This document shows positions 45,122-54,639 of a stretch of DNA of 64,000 nucleotides, in pieces. Positions within the stretch are counted from its first letter, which is position 1, and every line of letters starts with the position of its first letter. This DNA is from an uncultured Eubacteriales bacterium. GTDB lineage: Bacteria; Bacillota; Clostridia; Christensenellales; Aristaeellaceae. The position numbers and the translations under genes were made by a program. The notes beneath the pieces are model-generated. The model was not told the DNA's origin. It did not search any database and saw only the letters and a program-made list of their open reading frames with translations. The stretch is taken from positions 1 to 64,000 of the forward strand of contig ONCV01000001.1 of assembly GCA_900316415.1 (NCBI GenBank), written 5' to 3'.

Positions 45122-48100
45122 ATGCCGAAGGATGAACGGATTCGCAAGGTGCTGATGATTGGCTCCGGCCCCATCGTGATCGGCCAGGCGGCCGAGTTTG
45201 ACTACGCGGGCACCCAGGCCTGCCGGGTGCTGCGGCAGGAGGGCGTCGAGGTGGCGCTGGTGAACTCCAACCCCGCCACCATCATGACCGACAAGGCCAT
45301 CGCGGACGAAATCTATCTGGAACCCCTGACCGTGCCGACCCTGAAGCGGATCATCCGCAAGGAGAAGCCGGACAGCCTGCTGGCGGGCCTGGGCGGACAG
45401 ACGGGGCTGACCCTGGCCATGCAGCTGCAGAAGGAGGGCTTCCTGGAGGAGGAGGGCGTCCGCCTGATCGGCGTCAACACGGATGCCATCGCGAAGGCGG
45501 AGGACCGGAAGCTGTTCAAGGAGACCATGGAATCCATCGGGCAGCCGGTGATCCCCTCGGGCATCGCCACCACGGTGGACGAATGCGTGGAAATCGCCCG
45601 GGAGATCGGATACCCGGTCATCGTGCGCCCCGCCTATACCCTGGGCGGCGCGGGCGGCGGAAGCGCGGCGGATGAGCAGGCGCTGCGGGAGATCGCGGCC
45701 AACGGACTGACCCTCTCGCCCATTACCCAGGTGCTGATTGAGAAATCCGTGGCCGGCTGGAAGGAAATCGAGTTCGAGGTCATGCGGGACAGCGTGGGCA
45801 ACGTGATTTCCATCTGCAGCATGGAAAACGTGGATCCCGTGGGCGTGCATACCGGCGACAGCATCGTCGTCGCCCCGGCGCTGACCCTGAGCGACAAGGA
45901 ATATCAGATGCTGCGCTCCGCCTCCCTGGACATTATCTCCGCGCTGGGCATCGTCGGCGGCTGCAACTGCCAGTTCGCGCTGCATCCGGAAAGCTTTGAA
46001 TATGCCGTGATCGAGGTGAACCCCCGGGTGAGCCGGTCCTCGGCGCTGGCCTCCAAGGCAACGGGGTATCCCATTGCCAAGGTGACCACCCGGATCGCGC
46101 TGGGCTATACCCTGGACGAGATCCGGAACGAGGTGACGGGAAAAACCTGCGCCTGCTTCGAGCCCACGGTGGACTACGTGGTGTGCAAGATGCCGAAGTG
46201 GCCCTTCGACAAATTCGCCTCCGCCTCCCGGAAGCTGGGCACCCAGATGAAGGCGACGGGGGAGGTCATGTCCATCGCGCCGAGCTTCGAGATGGCCCTG
46301 ATGAAGGCGGTCCGCGGCGCGGAAATCGGGCTGGACACCCTGAACCGGGACGCGCAGGAGGATACGCCGATCCGGGAGCGGCTGACCCGGGCGGATGATT
46401 ACCGGATCTTCACCATCTTCGAGGCGCTGAAGAAGGGCGTCTCCGTGGAGGAAATCCATGAAATCACCATGATCGACGAATACTTCCTGTGGAAGATGAA
46501 GCATCTGGCGGATTTCGAGGCGGAGATCTCCGGCGGCATGACGGACGCCCAGTATTTCGAGGGAAAGCGCCTGGGCTACCCGGACGCGGCCCTGCGGCGG
46601 ATTTCCGGCCGGAAGGAGCTGCCCGCGGCGGAAGCGACCTATCGGATGGTGGATACCTGCGCCGCGGAGTTCGACGCGGAAACGCCGTATTTCTACAGCG
46701 TCTACGACGAGGCGGAGACGCCGGAGAAGACGGGCCCCTGGACAACGCCGGACGCGGACGCGGTCTGCGAATCCCGGAATCATCCCCGGAGCGGGAAGCC
46801 CGTTCTGCTGGTGCTGGGCTCCGGCCCCATTCGCATCGGACAGGGCATTGAGTTCGACTATTCCAGTGTGCACTGCGTATGGACCCTGCGGGAGCTGGGA
46901 TATGACGTGGTGATCATCAACAACAATCCGGAGACGGTTTCCACGGACTACGACACCGCGGACCGGCTGTACTTCGAGCCGCTGACCGAAGAGGACGTGA
47001 TGCGGGTCATCGGGGTGGAGAAGCCCCAGGGCGTGGTGGTGGCCTTCGGCGGCCAGACCGCCATTCGCCTGGTGCAGGCGCTGGACCGCCGGGGAATTCC
47101 GATCCTGGGCACCAGCGCGGACGGCATCGACCTGGCGGAGGACCGCTCCCGGTTCGACGCCCTGCTGGAAAAATTTGACATCCGCCGCCCGCGGGGCGAA
47201 TCCGTGCTGACGCTGGAGGAGGCGCTGGAGGCGGCCCACCGGCTGACCTATCCGGTGCTGCTGCGGCCCAGCTACGTCATCGGCGGGCAGAACATGACCA
47301 TCGCCCGGAAGGACGCGGATGTGGTGACCTATATGGAGCGCATCCTGGCCCACGGGATCGAGAACCCGGTGCTGATCGACCAGTACATGCCGGGCATCGA
47401 GCTGGAGGTGGACGTGATCTCCGACGGAGAGGACGTGCTGATTCCGGGCATCATGCAGCACGTGGAGCGCGCCGGCATTCATTCCGGGGACTCCATCGCG
47501 GTCTATCCTCCCTATACCCTGGACGACCACATGATGGATACGGTGGTTTCCGCCAGCGAAAAGCTGGCGCTGGCCCTGGGAACGAAGGGACTGGTGAACA
47601 TCCAGTACCTGGTGTTCCACGGGGAGCTGTACGTGATCGAGGTGAATCCCCGGGCGTCCCGGACCGTGCCGTACATCAGCAAGGTGACGGGCGTGCCCAT
47701 GGTGGACCTGGCGGCCCGGGTGATGCTGGGCCAGCCGCTGAAGGAGCTGGGCTTCGGCACCGGGCTTCGGACGCCCCCGCCCTATTCCGCGGTCAAGGTG
47801 CCGGTGTTCTCCTTTGAAAAGCTGAGCGATGCCAACTCCTATCTGGGCCCGGAAATGAAGTCCACGGGCGAGGTGCTGGGCATCGGCAAGAATGTGAGCG
47901 AGGCGCTGTTCAAGGGCCTGACGGCGGCGGGCATGCAGGTGTCCCAGGCCGAGGACGAGGTCGGGGTGCTGCTGAGCGTCGCGGATTACGATTATCCCGA
48001 GATCATCGATCTGGCCCGCAGGTTCTATGACCTGCACTGCACGCTGTACGCCACGGAGGGAACGGCGAAGACCATCTCCCGGCTGGGAATTCCGGTCCAT

Positions 48101-49228
48101 ACGGTGCACGACCTGACGGAGGACGGACACATCCACGAGCTGATGAACAGCGGGGAGATCCGTTACATCGTGTATACCGGCGCGCTGGAGGACGACACGG
48201 TCCGGGAATACATCGCGCTGCACCGGCGGGCGCTGGCGCTGGGCATTCCCTGCTTCACCAGCCTGGATACGGCCCGGGCGCTGGCGGATACGCTCCTGTC
48301 CAGGTATTCGGAAAAGAACACGGAGCTGGTGGATCTGAACAGCATGCGCACGGAGCGGCAGAAACTGCACTTCGTGAAGATGCAGGCCACGGGAAACGAT
48401 TACATCCTGATCGACGCGCTGAAGGGCCGCGTGGAAGGAATCGAGAGCATCTGCGTCCGGCTGTGCGAGAATCATTTCGGCGCCGGCGCGGAGGGCCTGG
48501 TGCTGCTGCGGCCCAGCGAAGTCGCGGACGTCCGGATCCGGCTGTTCAACCGGGACGGCACGGAGGGCTCCGCGGGCGGAAACGCGATCCGCTGCGTGGC
48601 AAAGTACCTGAACGACCGGGGCCTGGTCCGGAAGGAAGAGATCACCATCGAGACCGCGGGCGGCGTGCGCTCGCTGCGGACGGTCAGGCGGTTCGGCCAG
48701 GTGCAGTCGGTGACGGCGGACATGGGCCGAGTGAGCTTTGCTCCGGCGGATGTTCCGGTGGCGCTGCAATGCGATCAGGCCATCGATGTGCCGATCCAGA
48801 TCAGCGGCCCCAACAAGACCCGCACGGCGACGGAGATCCAGACCTTCCGGGTGACCTGCGTTTCCGTCGGAAACCCGCACTGCGTGGTGTTCACGGATCA
48901 GGTGGATCTTCTGGATCTGGCCCATCTGGGGCCCCAGTTTGAACATTCGAAGCTCTTCCCCAACCGGGTGAACACCGAGTTCATCCGCGTGGTGAATCCC
49001 ACGACGCTGCGCATGCGGTGCTGGGAGCGGGGAAGCGGCGAGACCATGGCCTGCGGAACCGGCGCCTGCGCGGCGGTGGCCGCGGCGGTGGTGAACGGAT
49101 ACTGCCAGGAGGGCACGGATGTGCAGGTGCAGGTGCCCGGCGGAAATCTGTACGTCCGGTATCAGGACGGGCGCGTGACGCTGCGGGGCAACGTGGCCAA
49201 GGTTTACGACGCTGAAATGGAATACTGA
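45122..49228 (+). CDS. carB: Carbamoyl-phosphate synthase large subunit fused to a DapF-like domain
   Basis: 1368 residues, about 300 more than a normal CarB. Residues 1-1074 are a full-length CarB: two ATP-grasp halves (NPATIMTD and PRVSRSSALASKATGYP in the first; NNNPETVSTDYDTADRLYFEPLT and NPRASRTVPYISKVTG in the second) and an MGS-like allosteric domain (about 930-1070). Residues 1075-1368 are a diaminopimelate epimerase domain: LHFVKMQATGNDY, LFNRDGTEGSAGGNAIRC, SVGNPHCVVF and ACGTGACAAV (Cys1311). At the position of the first catalytic Cys of DapF stands Gly1152. The frame is open throughout. An internal ATG at 48344 marks the joint and could start a separate DapF-like product, but no strong Shine-Dalgarno precedes it. 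Confidence 0.93.
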   Translation: MPKDERIRKVLMIGSGPIVIGQAAEFDYAGTQACRVLRQEGVEVALVNSNPATIMTDKAIADEIYLEPLTVPTLKRIIRKEKPDSLLAGLGGQTGLTLAMQLQKEGFLEEEGVRLIGVNTDAIAKAEDRKLFKETMESIGQPVIPSGIATTVDECVEIAREIGYPVIVRPAYTLGGAGGGSAADEQALREIAANGLTLSPITQVLIEKSVAGWKEIEFEVMRDSVGNVISICSMENVDPVGVHTGDSIVVAPALTLSDKEYQMLRSASLDIISALGIVGGCNCQFALHPESFEYAVIEVNPRVSRSSALASKATGYPIAKVTTRIALGYTLDEIRNEVTGKTCACFEPTVDYVVCKMPKWPFDKFASASRKLGTQMKATGEVMSIAPSFEMALMKAVRGAEIGLDTLNRDAQEDTPIRERLTRADDYRIFTIFEALKKGVSVEEIHEITMIDEYFLWKMKHLADFEAEISGGMTDAQYFEGKRLGYPDAALRRISGRKELPAAEATYRMVDTCAAEFDAETPYFYSVYDEAETPEKTGPWTTPDADAVCESRNHPRSGKPVLLVLGSGPIRIGQGIEFDYSSVHCVWTLRELGYDVVIINNNPETVSTDYDTADRLYFEPLTEEDVMRVIGVEKPQGVVVAFGGQTAIRLVQALDRRGIPILGTSADGIDLAEDRSRFDALLEKFDIRRPRGESVLTLEEALEAAHRLTYPVLLRPSYVIGGQNMTIARKDADVVTYMERILAHGIENPVLIDQYMPGIELEVDVISDGEDVLIPGIMQHVERAGIHSGDSIAVYPPYTLDDHMMDTVVSASEKLALALGTKGLVNIQYLVFHGELYVIEVNPRASRTVPYISKVTGVPMVDLAARVMLGQPLKELGFGTGLRTPPPYSAVKVPVFSFEKLSDANSYLGPEMKSTGEVLGIGKNVSEALFKGLTAAGMQVSQAEDEVGVLLSVADYDYPEIIDLARRFYDLHCTLYATEGTAKTISRLGIPVHTVHDLTEDGHIHELMNSGEIRYIVYTGALEDDTVREYIALHRRALALGIPCFTSLDTARALADTLLSRYSEKNTELVDLNSMRTERQKLHFVKMQATGNDYILIDALKGRVEGIESICVRLCENHFGAGAEGLVLLRPSEVADVRIRLFNRDGTEGSAGGNAIRCVAKYLNDRGLVRKEEITIETAGGVRSLRTVRRFGQVQSVTADMGRVSFAPADVPVALQCDQAIDVPIQISGPNKTRTATEIQTFRVTCVSVGNPHCVVFTDQVDLLDLAHLGPQFEHSKLFPNRVNTEFIRVVNPTTLRMRCWERGSGETMACGTGACAAVAAAVVNGYCQEGTDVQVQVPGGNLYVRYQDGRVTLRGNVAKVYDAEMEY

Positions 49229-49232
49229 CGCG

Positions 49233-49260
49233 GCCTCCCCCGCCCCGGGGGCGGGGAGGC
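49233..49260. other. Strong GC hairpin without a T tract
   Basis: GCCTCCCC and GGGGAGGC with an inner CGCCCC/GGGGGC stem lie between carB-dapF and purB. No T run follows, so it is probably an mRNA stabiliser or weak pause site, not a proper terminator. Confidence 0.6.
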
Positions 49261-49292
49261 GCGGCCCGATAAAATCAGGAGAAAGAGAAAAG

Positions 49293-50708
49293 ATGTACGA
49301 TCAGTATGAATCCCCCCTGTCCTCCCGCTACGCCAGCCGATACATGCTGGAGCTGTTTTCCGCGCGGACCCGGATCCGGACCTGGCGCAGGCTCTGGACG
49401 GAGCTGGCCCGGGCGGAGCACGAACTGGGGCTGCCCATTACGCAGGCGCAGGTCGACGCGCTGGAAGCCCATCAGGACGATATCGACTTCGAGATGGCCG
49501 CGGCCCGGGAAAAGGAAGTGCGCCATGATGTCATGGCCCATGTCCACACCTATGGGCAGGCTGCCCCGGAGGCGGCCGGGATCATCCATCTGGGGGCGAC
49601 CTCCTGCTATGTGACGGACAACGCGGATCTGATCCTGTACCGGGATGCCCTGCGGTATCTGCGGGGAGAACTGCTGAAGGTCATGAAGAACCTGGCGGCC
49701 TTCGCGGAGAAGTACAAGGCCTGCCCGACCCTGGGCTATACGCATTATCAGCCGGCCCAGCTGGTGACCGTGGGAAAGCGGGCTACCCTGTGGCTGCAGG
49801 ATCTGGCCTGCGATCTGGAGGAGCTGGATTTCGTGCTGTCCGCGATTCCCTTCCTGGGCTGCCGGGGGGCCACGGGCACGGAGGCCAGCCTGCTGGAGCT
49901 GTTTGACGGGGACGCAGAAAAGTGCGAGGAGCTGAACCGCCGCCTGCGGGAGCGGTTCGGGTTCGAGCGGATGTACGATGTCTGCGGCCAGACCTATCCC
50001 CGGAAGCTGGACAGCCGGATCCTGTCCTGCCTGAGCGCCGTGGCGCAGAGCTGCTACCGCATGGCCAACGACCTGCGGCTGCTGCAGCATGACCGCCAGG
50101 TGGAGGAGCCCTTTGAAAAGAACCAGATCGGATCCTCCGCCATGCCCTACAAGCGGAATCCCATGCGCTGCGAGCGGATCTGCTCCCTGAGCCGGTATCT
50201 GATGGCGGATACGATGAACGCGGCCATGACCGCCTCCACCCAGTGGCTGGAGCGGACCCTGGACGATTCCGCCAACCGGCGGATCTCCCTGCCGGAGGGA
50301 TTCCTCTGCGCGGACGCGATCCTGCGGCTGAGCCAGAACGTGACGGACGGGCTGCATGTGAACGAAAAGATCGTGGAGCGGACGGTCATGGAATATCTGC
50401 CCTTCATCGCGACGGAGAACCTGATGATGGAGGCGGTGAAGCAGGGGGCGGACCGGCAGCAGGCCCATGAGGCCATCCGGCGGTGCTCCATGGAGGCGAC
50501 GGCCCGGATGAAAAACGGGGAAAGCTGCAACCTGCCGGAGCTGCTGGCGAAGGATCCGGAGTTCCGGCTGACGGAGGAGGAAATCCGCGCCGGGCTGCAG
50601 CCGGAAAAATACATCGGCCGCTGCGCGGAGCAGGTCAGCCGGTACCTGAAAAAGCTGAAGCCCCTGCTGGATTCCGTGCAGGCAGCTGCCGTGGAAATCA
50701 ATGTCTGA
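49293..50708 (+). CDS. purB: Adenylosuccinate lyase
   Basis: 471 residues of the fumarase/aspartase superfamily. It splits adenylosuccinate and SAICAR. The N-terminal YESPLSSRYASRYM, the HLGATSCYVTDNAD and TLGYTHYQPAQL blocks, and the signature GSSAMPYKRNP with the mobile catalytic Ser are all present. The ATG at 49293 follows AGGAGAAAG. It lies on the same strand as carAB, divergent from purA, so purine and pyrimidine genes share this neighbourhood. Confidence 0.97.
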   Translation: MYDQYESPLSSRYASRYMLELFSARTRIRTWRRLWTELARAEHELGLPITQAQVDALEAHQDDIDFEMAAAREKEVRHDVMAHVHTYGQAAPEAAGIIHLGATSCYVTDNADLILYRDALRYLRGELLKVMKNLAAFAEKYKACPTLGYTHYQPAQLVTVGKRATLWLQDLACDLEELDFVLSAIPFLGCRGATGTEASLLELFDGDAEKCEELNRRLRERFGFERMYDVCGQTYPRKLDSRILSCLSAVAQSCYRMANDLRLLQHDRQVEEPFEKNQIGSSAMPYKRNPMRCERICSLSRYLMADTMNAAMTASTQWLERTLDDSANRRISLPEGFLCADAILRLSQNVTDGLHVNEKIVERTVMEYLPFIATENLMMEAVKQGADRQQAHEAIRRCSMEATARMKNGESCNLPELLAKDPEFRLTEEEIRAGLQPEKYIGRCAEQVSRYLKKLKPLLDSVQAAAVEINV

Positions 50709-50726
50709 GAACGGGGGAAACGCGGA

Positions 50727-51602
50727 ATGGATCAGATGATCCCGGTGGAGGTGGATTACGCGAAGGCGGGCGTGCCCGCGCCGCGGGAAAGGGCGACGCT
50801 GCATCTGATGCTGCTGCCGCACCTGGAGGAGATCACCCTGAATCCGGAGCGGCCCCTGGTGATCGTGGTGCCGGGCGGCGCGTACGCCTGGTGCTCCAAC
50901 CGGGAGGCGGAGGCCGTTGCGCTGAAGTTTCTGGCGGAGGGCATTCACGCGGCGGTGCTGCGCTACAGCGTGGCGCCGAACCGCTATCCCGTTTCCGCGC
51001 TGGAGCTGGGCTGGAGCATTCAGTACTGCAGGGAGAACGCGGCCCGCTGGCATGTGCGGCCGGACGCCATCTCCGTGCTGGGCTTCTCCGCGGGCGGGCA
51101 CCTGGCCGGGACGCTGGGCACCCTGTGGGGAGAGCCGGAGCTGGCCCGGGCGCTGGACGGCGGCGCCTCCTGGAAGCCGGACAGCCAGCTGCTGTGCTAT
51201 CCGGTGCTGACCCTGGGCGAATTCGCCCACGAGGGTTCCCGGTACAACCTGCTGGGCGGGGAGGACGACCCGGAGAACCAGCTGGCGCGGGTCGGGGAGC
51301 TGTCCCTGGAGACCCGGGTGACGCCGGAAACGCCGCCCACCTTCCTCTGGCACACGGCGGAGGATCCCTCGGTTCCGGTGGAAAACAGCCTGATGTACGC
51401 CGCGGCCTGCCGGAGAAACGGGGTGCCCTTTGAACTGCATATTTTCGAGCGGGGCGGGCATGGGCTGTCCACCTGCCAGGAGATCACCTCCGTGTCCGCG
51501 GATCAGACGGTGCCGGACAATACGGCCTGGATGCCCCTGGCGGTTCGCTTCGTGATGCGGCACGCGGAACGGGATCCGGCGGAAGCGGAGCCGGAAGGAT
51601 AA
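50727..51602 (+). CDS. Alpha/beta hydrolase (BD-FAE/esterase-lipase type)
   Basis: 291 residues. VIVVPGGAYAWCSNREAE is the oxyanion-hole segment, GFSAGG holds the nucleophile Ser, and HTAEDPSVPVENS and GGHGLS supply Asp and His. Such cytoplasmic enzymes are acetylesterases for small sugars or xylan fragments. It starts 18 bp after purB and 24 bp before mntP, so it is in an operon of unrelated functions; substrate unknown. Confidence 0.86.
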   Translation: MDQMIPVEVDYAKAGVPAPRERATLHLMLLPHLEEITLNPERPLVIVVPGGAYAWCSNREAEAVALKFLAEGIHAAVLRYSVAPNRYPVSALELGWSIQYCRENAARWHVRPDAISVLGFSAGGHLAGTLGTLWGEPELARALDGGASWKPDSQLLCYPVLTLGEFAHEGSRYNLLGGEDDPENQLARVGELSLETRVTPETPPTFLWHTAEDPSVPVENSLMYAAACRRNGVPFELHIFERGGHGLSTCQEITSVSADQTVPDNTAWMPLAVRFVMRHAERDPAEAEPEG

Positions 51603-51626
51603 TCTCTTTGCTGAGGATGTGAATCA

Positions 51627-52190
51627 ATGGATTTCTGGGATGTGCTGCTGATCGCGGTCGGGCTGGCCATGGATGCCTTCGCGGTGTCCGTCTGCAAGGG
51701 CCTGAGCATGCCCCGCAGAGACCTGAAAAAAACCTTTCTCATCGGCGGATATTTCGGCGGGTTTCAGATGGGCATGCCCCTGATCGGCTATCTGATCGGG
51801 GAACAGTTCAGCGCCGCGGTGGCCGGCGTGGACCACTGGATTGCCTTTGTGCTACTGAGCGTGATCGGCGGCCTGATGATCCGGGAATCCTTCCATCCGG
51901 AGAAGGAGGGAATGGACGGGGACGTTTCCCCCCGGGTCATGCTTCCCCTGGCCGTGGCCACCAGCATTGACGCGCTGGTGACCGGCGTCACCTTCGCCTT
52001 CCTGTCCGTGAACGTGGGAGCCGCGGTGCTGACGATCGGGCTGGTGACCTTCCTGATGTGCCTGGCGGGCGTCCTGCTGGGCCGGCTGCTGGGGGAGAAG
52101 CTGGAAAGCCGGGCGAAGCTGCTGGGCGGGATCATGCTGATCCTGATCGGCGTGAAAATTCTCGTGGAGCACCTGAGCGGACTGGCCTGA
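51627..52190 (+). CDS. mntP: Manganese efflux pump MntP
   Basis: 187 residues with six membrane helices. The two conserved acidic repeats are GLAMDAFAVSVCKGL near the N-terminus and AVATSIDALVTGVTFAF in the second half, as in MntP of E. coli. It exports Mn(II). In many bacteria a yybP-ykoY Mn riboswitch precedes the gene; here only 24 bp separate it from the hydrolase, so that control is absent. A strong terminator follows. Confidence 0.92.
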   Translation: MDFWDVLLIAVGLAMDAFAVSVCKGLSMPRRDLKKTFLIGGYFGGFQMGMPLIGYLIGEQFSAAVAGVDHWIAFVLLSVIGGLMIRESFHPEKEGMDGDVSPRVMLPLAVATSIDALVTGVTFAFLSVNVGAAVLTIGLVTFLMCLAGVLLGRLLGEKLESRAKLLGGIMLILIGVKILVEHLSGLA

Positions 52191-52216
52191 GGCCTTTTCG
52201 CGGAACCGAACGGAGC

Positions 52217-52261
52217 AGGCACCTGAGCGCCGGGGCAAACCCGGCGGCAGGTGCCTTTTTT
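52217..52261 (+). terminator. Intrinsic terminator after mntP
   Basis: AGGCACCTG and CAGGTGCCT arms with inner CGCCGGG/CCCGGCG, then TTTTTT. Confidence 0.93.
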
Positions 52262-52271
52262 GGTTCCCGCC

Positions 52272-52299
52272 TTGCAATTTGCCGGGGAAGTGCTACACT
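52272..52299 (+). promoter_or_regulatory. Extended -10 promoter of rqcH
   Basis: TTGCAA (52272-52277) and TACACT (52294-52299), 16 bp apart, with TGC directly before the -10 box. Confidence 0.75.
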
Positions 52300-52337
52300 A
52301 CAGGAAGGAAAACGGGAAATATGGAGGAAGAGCGCAG

Positions 52338-54080
52338 ATGCCCATGGATGGAATGATGGTGGGATTTGTGGCCCGGGAGCTGGATCGGGCGCTGGCGGGG
52401 GGCCGGATTGACCGGATCACCCAGCCGGAGCGGGACACGGTGATTCTGGTGATCCGGAACGGGAATGAAAACCGGAGCCTGCTGCTGTGCGCCTCCGCCA
52501 ACAATGCCCGCTGCCATCTGACCGGTCAGAAGTTTCCCAACCCGCTGGAACCCCCGGCGCTCTGCATGCTGATGCGGAAACAGCTGCTGGGCGGCCGCGT
52601 GCTCAGCGTCCGGCAGGTGGGCGGGGACCGGATTGTCTATCTGGATATGGATACCATCGGGGAGATGGGAGATCATGAGCCCCGCCGGCTGGTGCTGGAA
52701 ATCATGGGAAAGCATTCCAACCTGATGCTCCTCAACGGGGAGGGCAGGATTCTGGAATCCGCCCATCATGTGAACATGGAAATGAGCCGGGTACGGCAGG
52801 TGCAGCCCGGGCTGCCCTATGCCCCGCCCCCGGGGCAGAACCGGCTGGATCCGGCGGAGATGACGGCGGAACAGCTGCGGGAGAAGCTGGCGGAAACGCC
52901 GGGCGTTCCCTTCGCGAAGGCGCTGGCCGGGGCGGTCTGCGGGCTCAGCGGCGCCAGCGCCCGGGAGATTGCCCTGCGGGTTCTGGGACCGGGCGGGGGG
53001 GAGCCGGAGGATCCGGCGGCCTGCTGCGAAAAGACGGTGGAGCTGTTCCGCCGCCTGCCGGAGATGGAGGGCCCGCGGGTGGAATACACGGAGGAGGGCG
53101 AGGCCGCGGAAGTGTATCCCTTCCCCTTCCTGAGCGGAAATCCGGACCGGCAGCGGGAGTTTCCCAGCCTGAGCCGGGCGCTGGAGGCCTATTATGCCAC
53201 CCGGGATCAGCAGGACCGGCTGCGGCAGAAGAGCGCATCGATGGTCCGGCTGCTGAAAACGCAGATCGAGCGGTGCGAGAAGAAGCTGGCGCTGCAGGAG
53301 GAGGAGCTGGCCGGGGCGGCCCGGATGGAGGAATACCGGATCATGGGCGAGGTGCTGAACGCGAACCTCTACGCCCTGCAGAAGGGAGCGGCGGAGGTCA
53401 CCCTGCCCAACTGGTACGATCCGGAGGGGGGCCCCCTCACGATTCCGCTGGACCTGCGCCTGACGCCGAGCCAGAACGCCCAGCGCTACTTCAAAAAATA
53501 CCAGAAGGCCCGTTCCGCCCGGCAGGTGGCGGCGGAGCAGAAGGAAAAGACCCTGCAGGAGCTGGACTATCTGGAGGGCATGCTGCTGGACGTGGGGAAG
53601 TGCGTGGGCGAAAGCGAGCTGGAGGAAATCCGCGGGGAGCTGGTCCGGACGGGATACATGAAACGGAACACCAACCGGCGCCAGCAGCGGAGCCTGCCCC
53701 GGAGCCGGCCCTACCGGTATATCTCCGCGGACGGGATTGAGATCCTGGTGGGCAAGAACGCGGTGCAGAACGACCGGCTGACCCTGGAGGCGGAGCCGAA
53801 TCAGATGTGGATGCACGCGAAGGATATGCCGGGAAGCCACGTGATTATCCGGGCGGAGGGGGAGATCCCCCCGGAAACCCTGAAGCAGGCGGCGCTGCTG
53901 GCGGCATGGTACAGCCGGGGGCAGCGGAGCAGCCTGGTTCCCATCGACTATACTCTGCGGAAATATGTCCGCAAGCCGTCCGGCGCCGCGCCGGGCAAGG
54001 TGATCTACACCCATCAGAAAACGGCGTACATGACCGTGGAGGAAGCGGATATCCGGGGCATTCAGCTGGCGGAATCCTGA
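52338..54080 (+). CDS. rqcH: Ribosome-associated quality control factor RqcH (NFACT family)
   Basis: 580 residues. RqcH binds stalled 50S subunits and adds poly-alanine tails to the nascent chain. The NFACT-N domain starts MDGMMVGFVARELDRAL and keeps Asp97-Arg98, the pair needed for tailing in Bacillus RqcH. A coiled-coil middle (about 300-430) and an NFACT-R domain (MWMHAKDMPGSHVII) follow. The ATG at 52338 follows GGAGGAAG. The YkgJ-like gene begins 14 bp after its stop. Confidence 0.93.
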   Translation: MPMDGMMVGFVARELDRALAGGRIDRITQPERDTVILVIRNGNENRSLLLCASANNARCHLTGQKFPNPLEPPALCMLMRKQLLGGRVLSVRQVGGDRIVYLDMDTIGEMGDHEPRRLVLEIMGKHSNLMLLNGEGRILESAHHVNMEMSRVRQVQPGLPYAPPPGQNRLDPAEMTAEQLREKLAETPGVPFAKALAGAVCGLSGASAREIALRVLGPGGGEPEDPAACCEKTVELFRRLPEMEGPRVEYTEEGEAAEVYPFPFLSGNPDRQREFPSLSRALEAYYATRDQQDRLRQKSASMVRLLKTQIERCEKKLALQEEELAGAARMEEYRIMGEVLNANLYALQKGAAEVTLPNWYDPEGGPLTIPLDLRLTPSQNAQRYFKKYQKARSARQVAAEQKEKTLQELDYLEGMLLDVGKCVGESELEEIRGELVRTGYMKRNTNRRQQRSLPRSRPYRYISADGIEILVGKNAVQNDRLTLEAEPNQMWMHAKDMPGSHVIIRAEGEIPPETLKQAALLAAWYSRGQRSSLVPIDYTLRKYVRKPSGAAPGKVIYTHQKTAYMTVEEADIRGIQLAES

Positions 54081-54094
54081 GGGGGAGGAAAAAG

Positions 54095-54592
54095 GTGAGC
54101 ATGGAGCGGCTGCGCGCCGCGCGGGAGATGCTGGAGACCCTGACGCCCCTGAAGAGGGACTGCGGCAGGCTCTGCGGCGCCCGCTGCTGCGCGTCCCTGG
54201 AGGGGGAGGAGACGGGAATGCTTCTCTTCCCCGGGGAAGAGGATTTTTATGAGGAGTCCGGGGAATGGCGGATCCTGCCCGCGGGAAGGGAACTGCTGCT
54301 GATCTGTCCGGGAAGCTGCCGCCGGGAGGACCGGCCCCTGGCCTGCCGGATGTTTCCGCTGCTGCCGGTTCCGGAGAACGGGGAGATCCGCGTCCGGACG
54401 GACGAGCGGTCCCGGGCGGTCTGCCCCCTGGCCCGGAACGGGAAGCGGGGGATGGATCCCGCCTTCGCGGAAGCGGTGAAGCGGGCGGGGGAACTGCTGG
54501 CGGAGGAGGAAGCGCAGCGGGCCTTCCTGGAGCGGCTGGCGGAGGAACAGGCGGAGCTGAAGGCGCTTCGGATCCGGCTCGGCGCGGAATAG
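54095..54592 (+). CDS. YkgJ-like cysteine-cluster protein
   Basis: 165 residues. The cysteines in CGRLCGARCC and later CPGSCRREDRPLACRMFPLLP are the pattern of the YkgJ (UPF0153) family, thought to bind a metal or iron-sulfur cluster. A basic, helical C-terminus follows. Function unknown. GTG at 54095 was chosen because GGAGG is six bases upstream; an ATG two codons later (54101) is the alternative. It is probably cotranscribed with rqcH. Confidence 0.75.
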   Translation: MSMERLRAAREMLETLTPLKRDCGRLCGARCCASLEGEETGMLLFPGEEDFYEESGEWRILPAGRELLLICPGSCRREDRPLACRMFPLLPVPENGEIRVRTDERSRAVCPLARNGKRGMDPAFAEAVKRAGELLAEEEAQRAFLERLAEEQAELKALRIRLGAE

Positions 54593-54639
54593 CAGCGGAA
54601 GCGCCGGGGCCGGAAAAAGGAAAGGCGGGGTGAAACGGC

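Noticed and set aside
45095..48946. A 1283-codon minus-strand frame across carB
   Set aside because: Antisense shadow of CarB with no recognisable motif.
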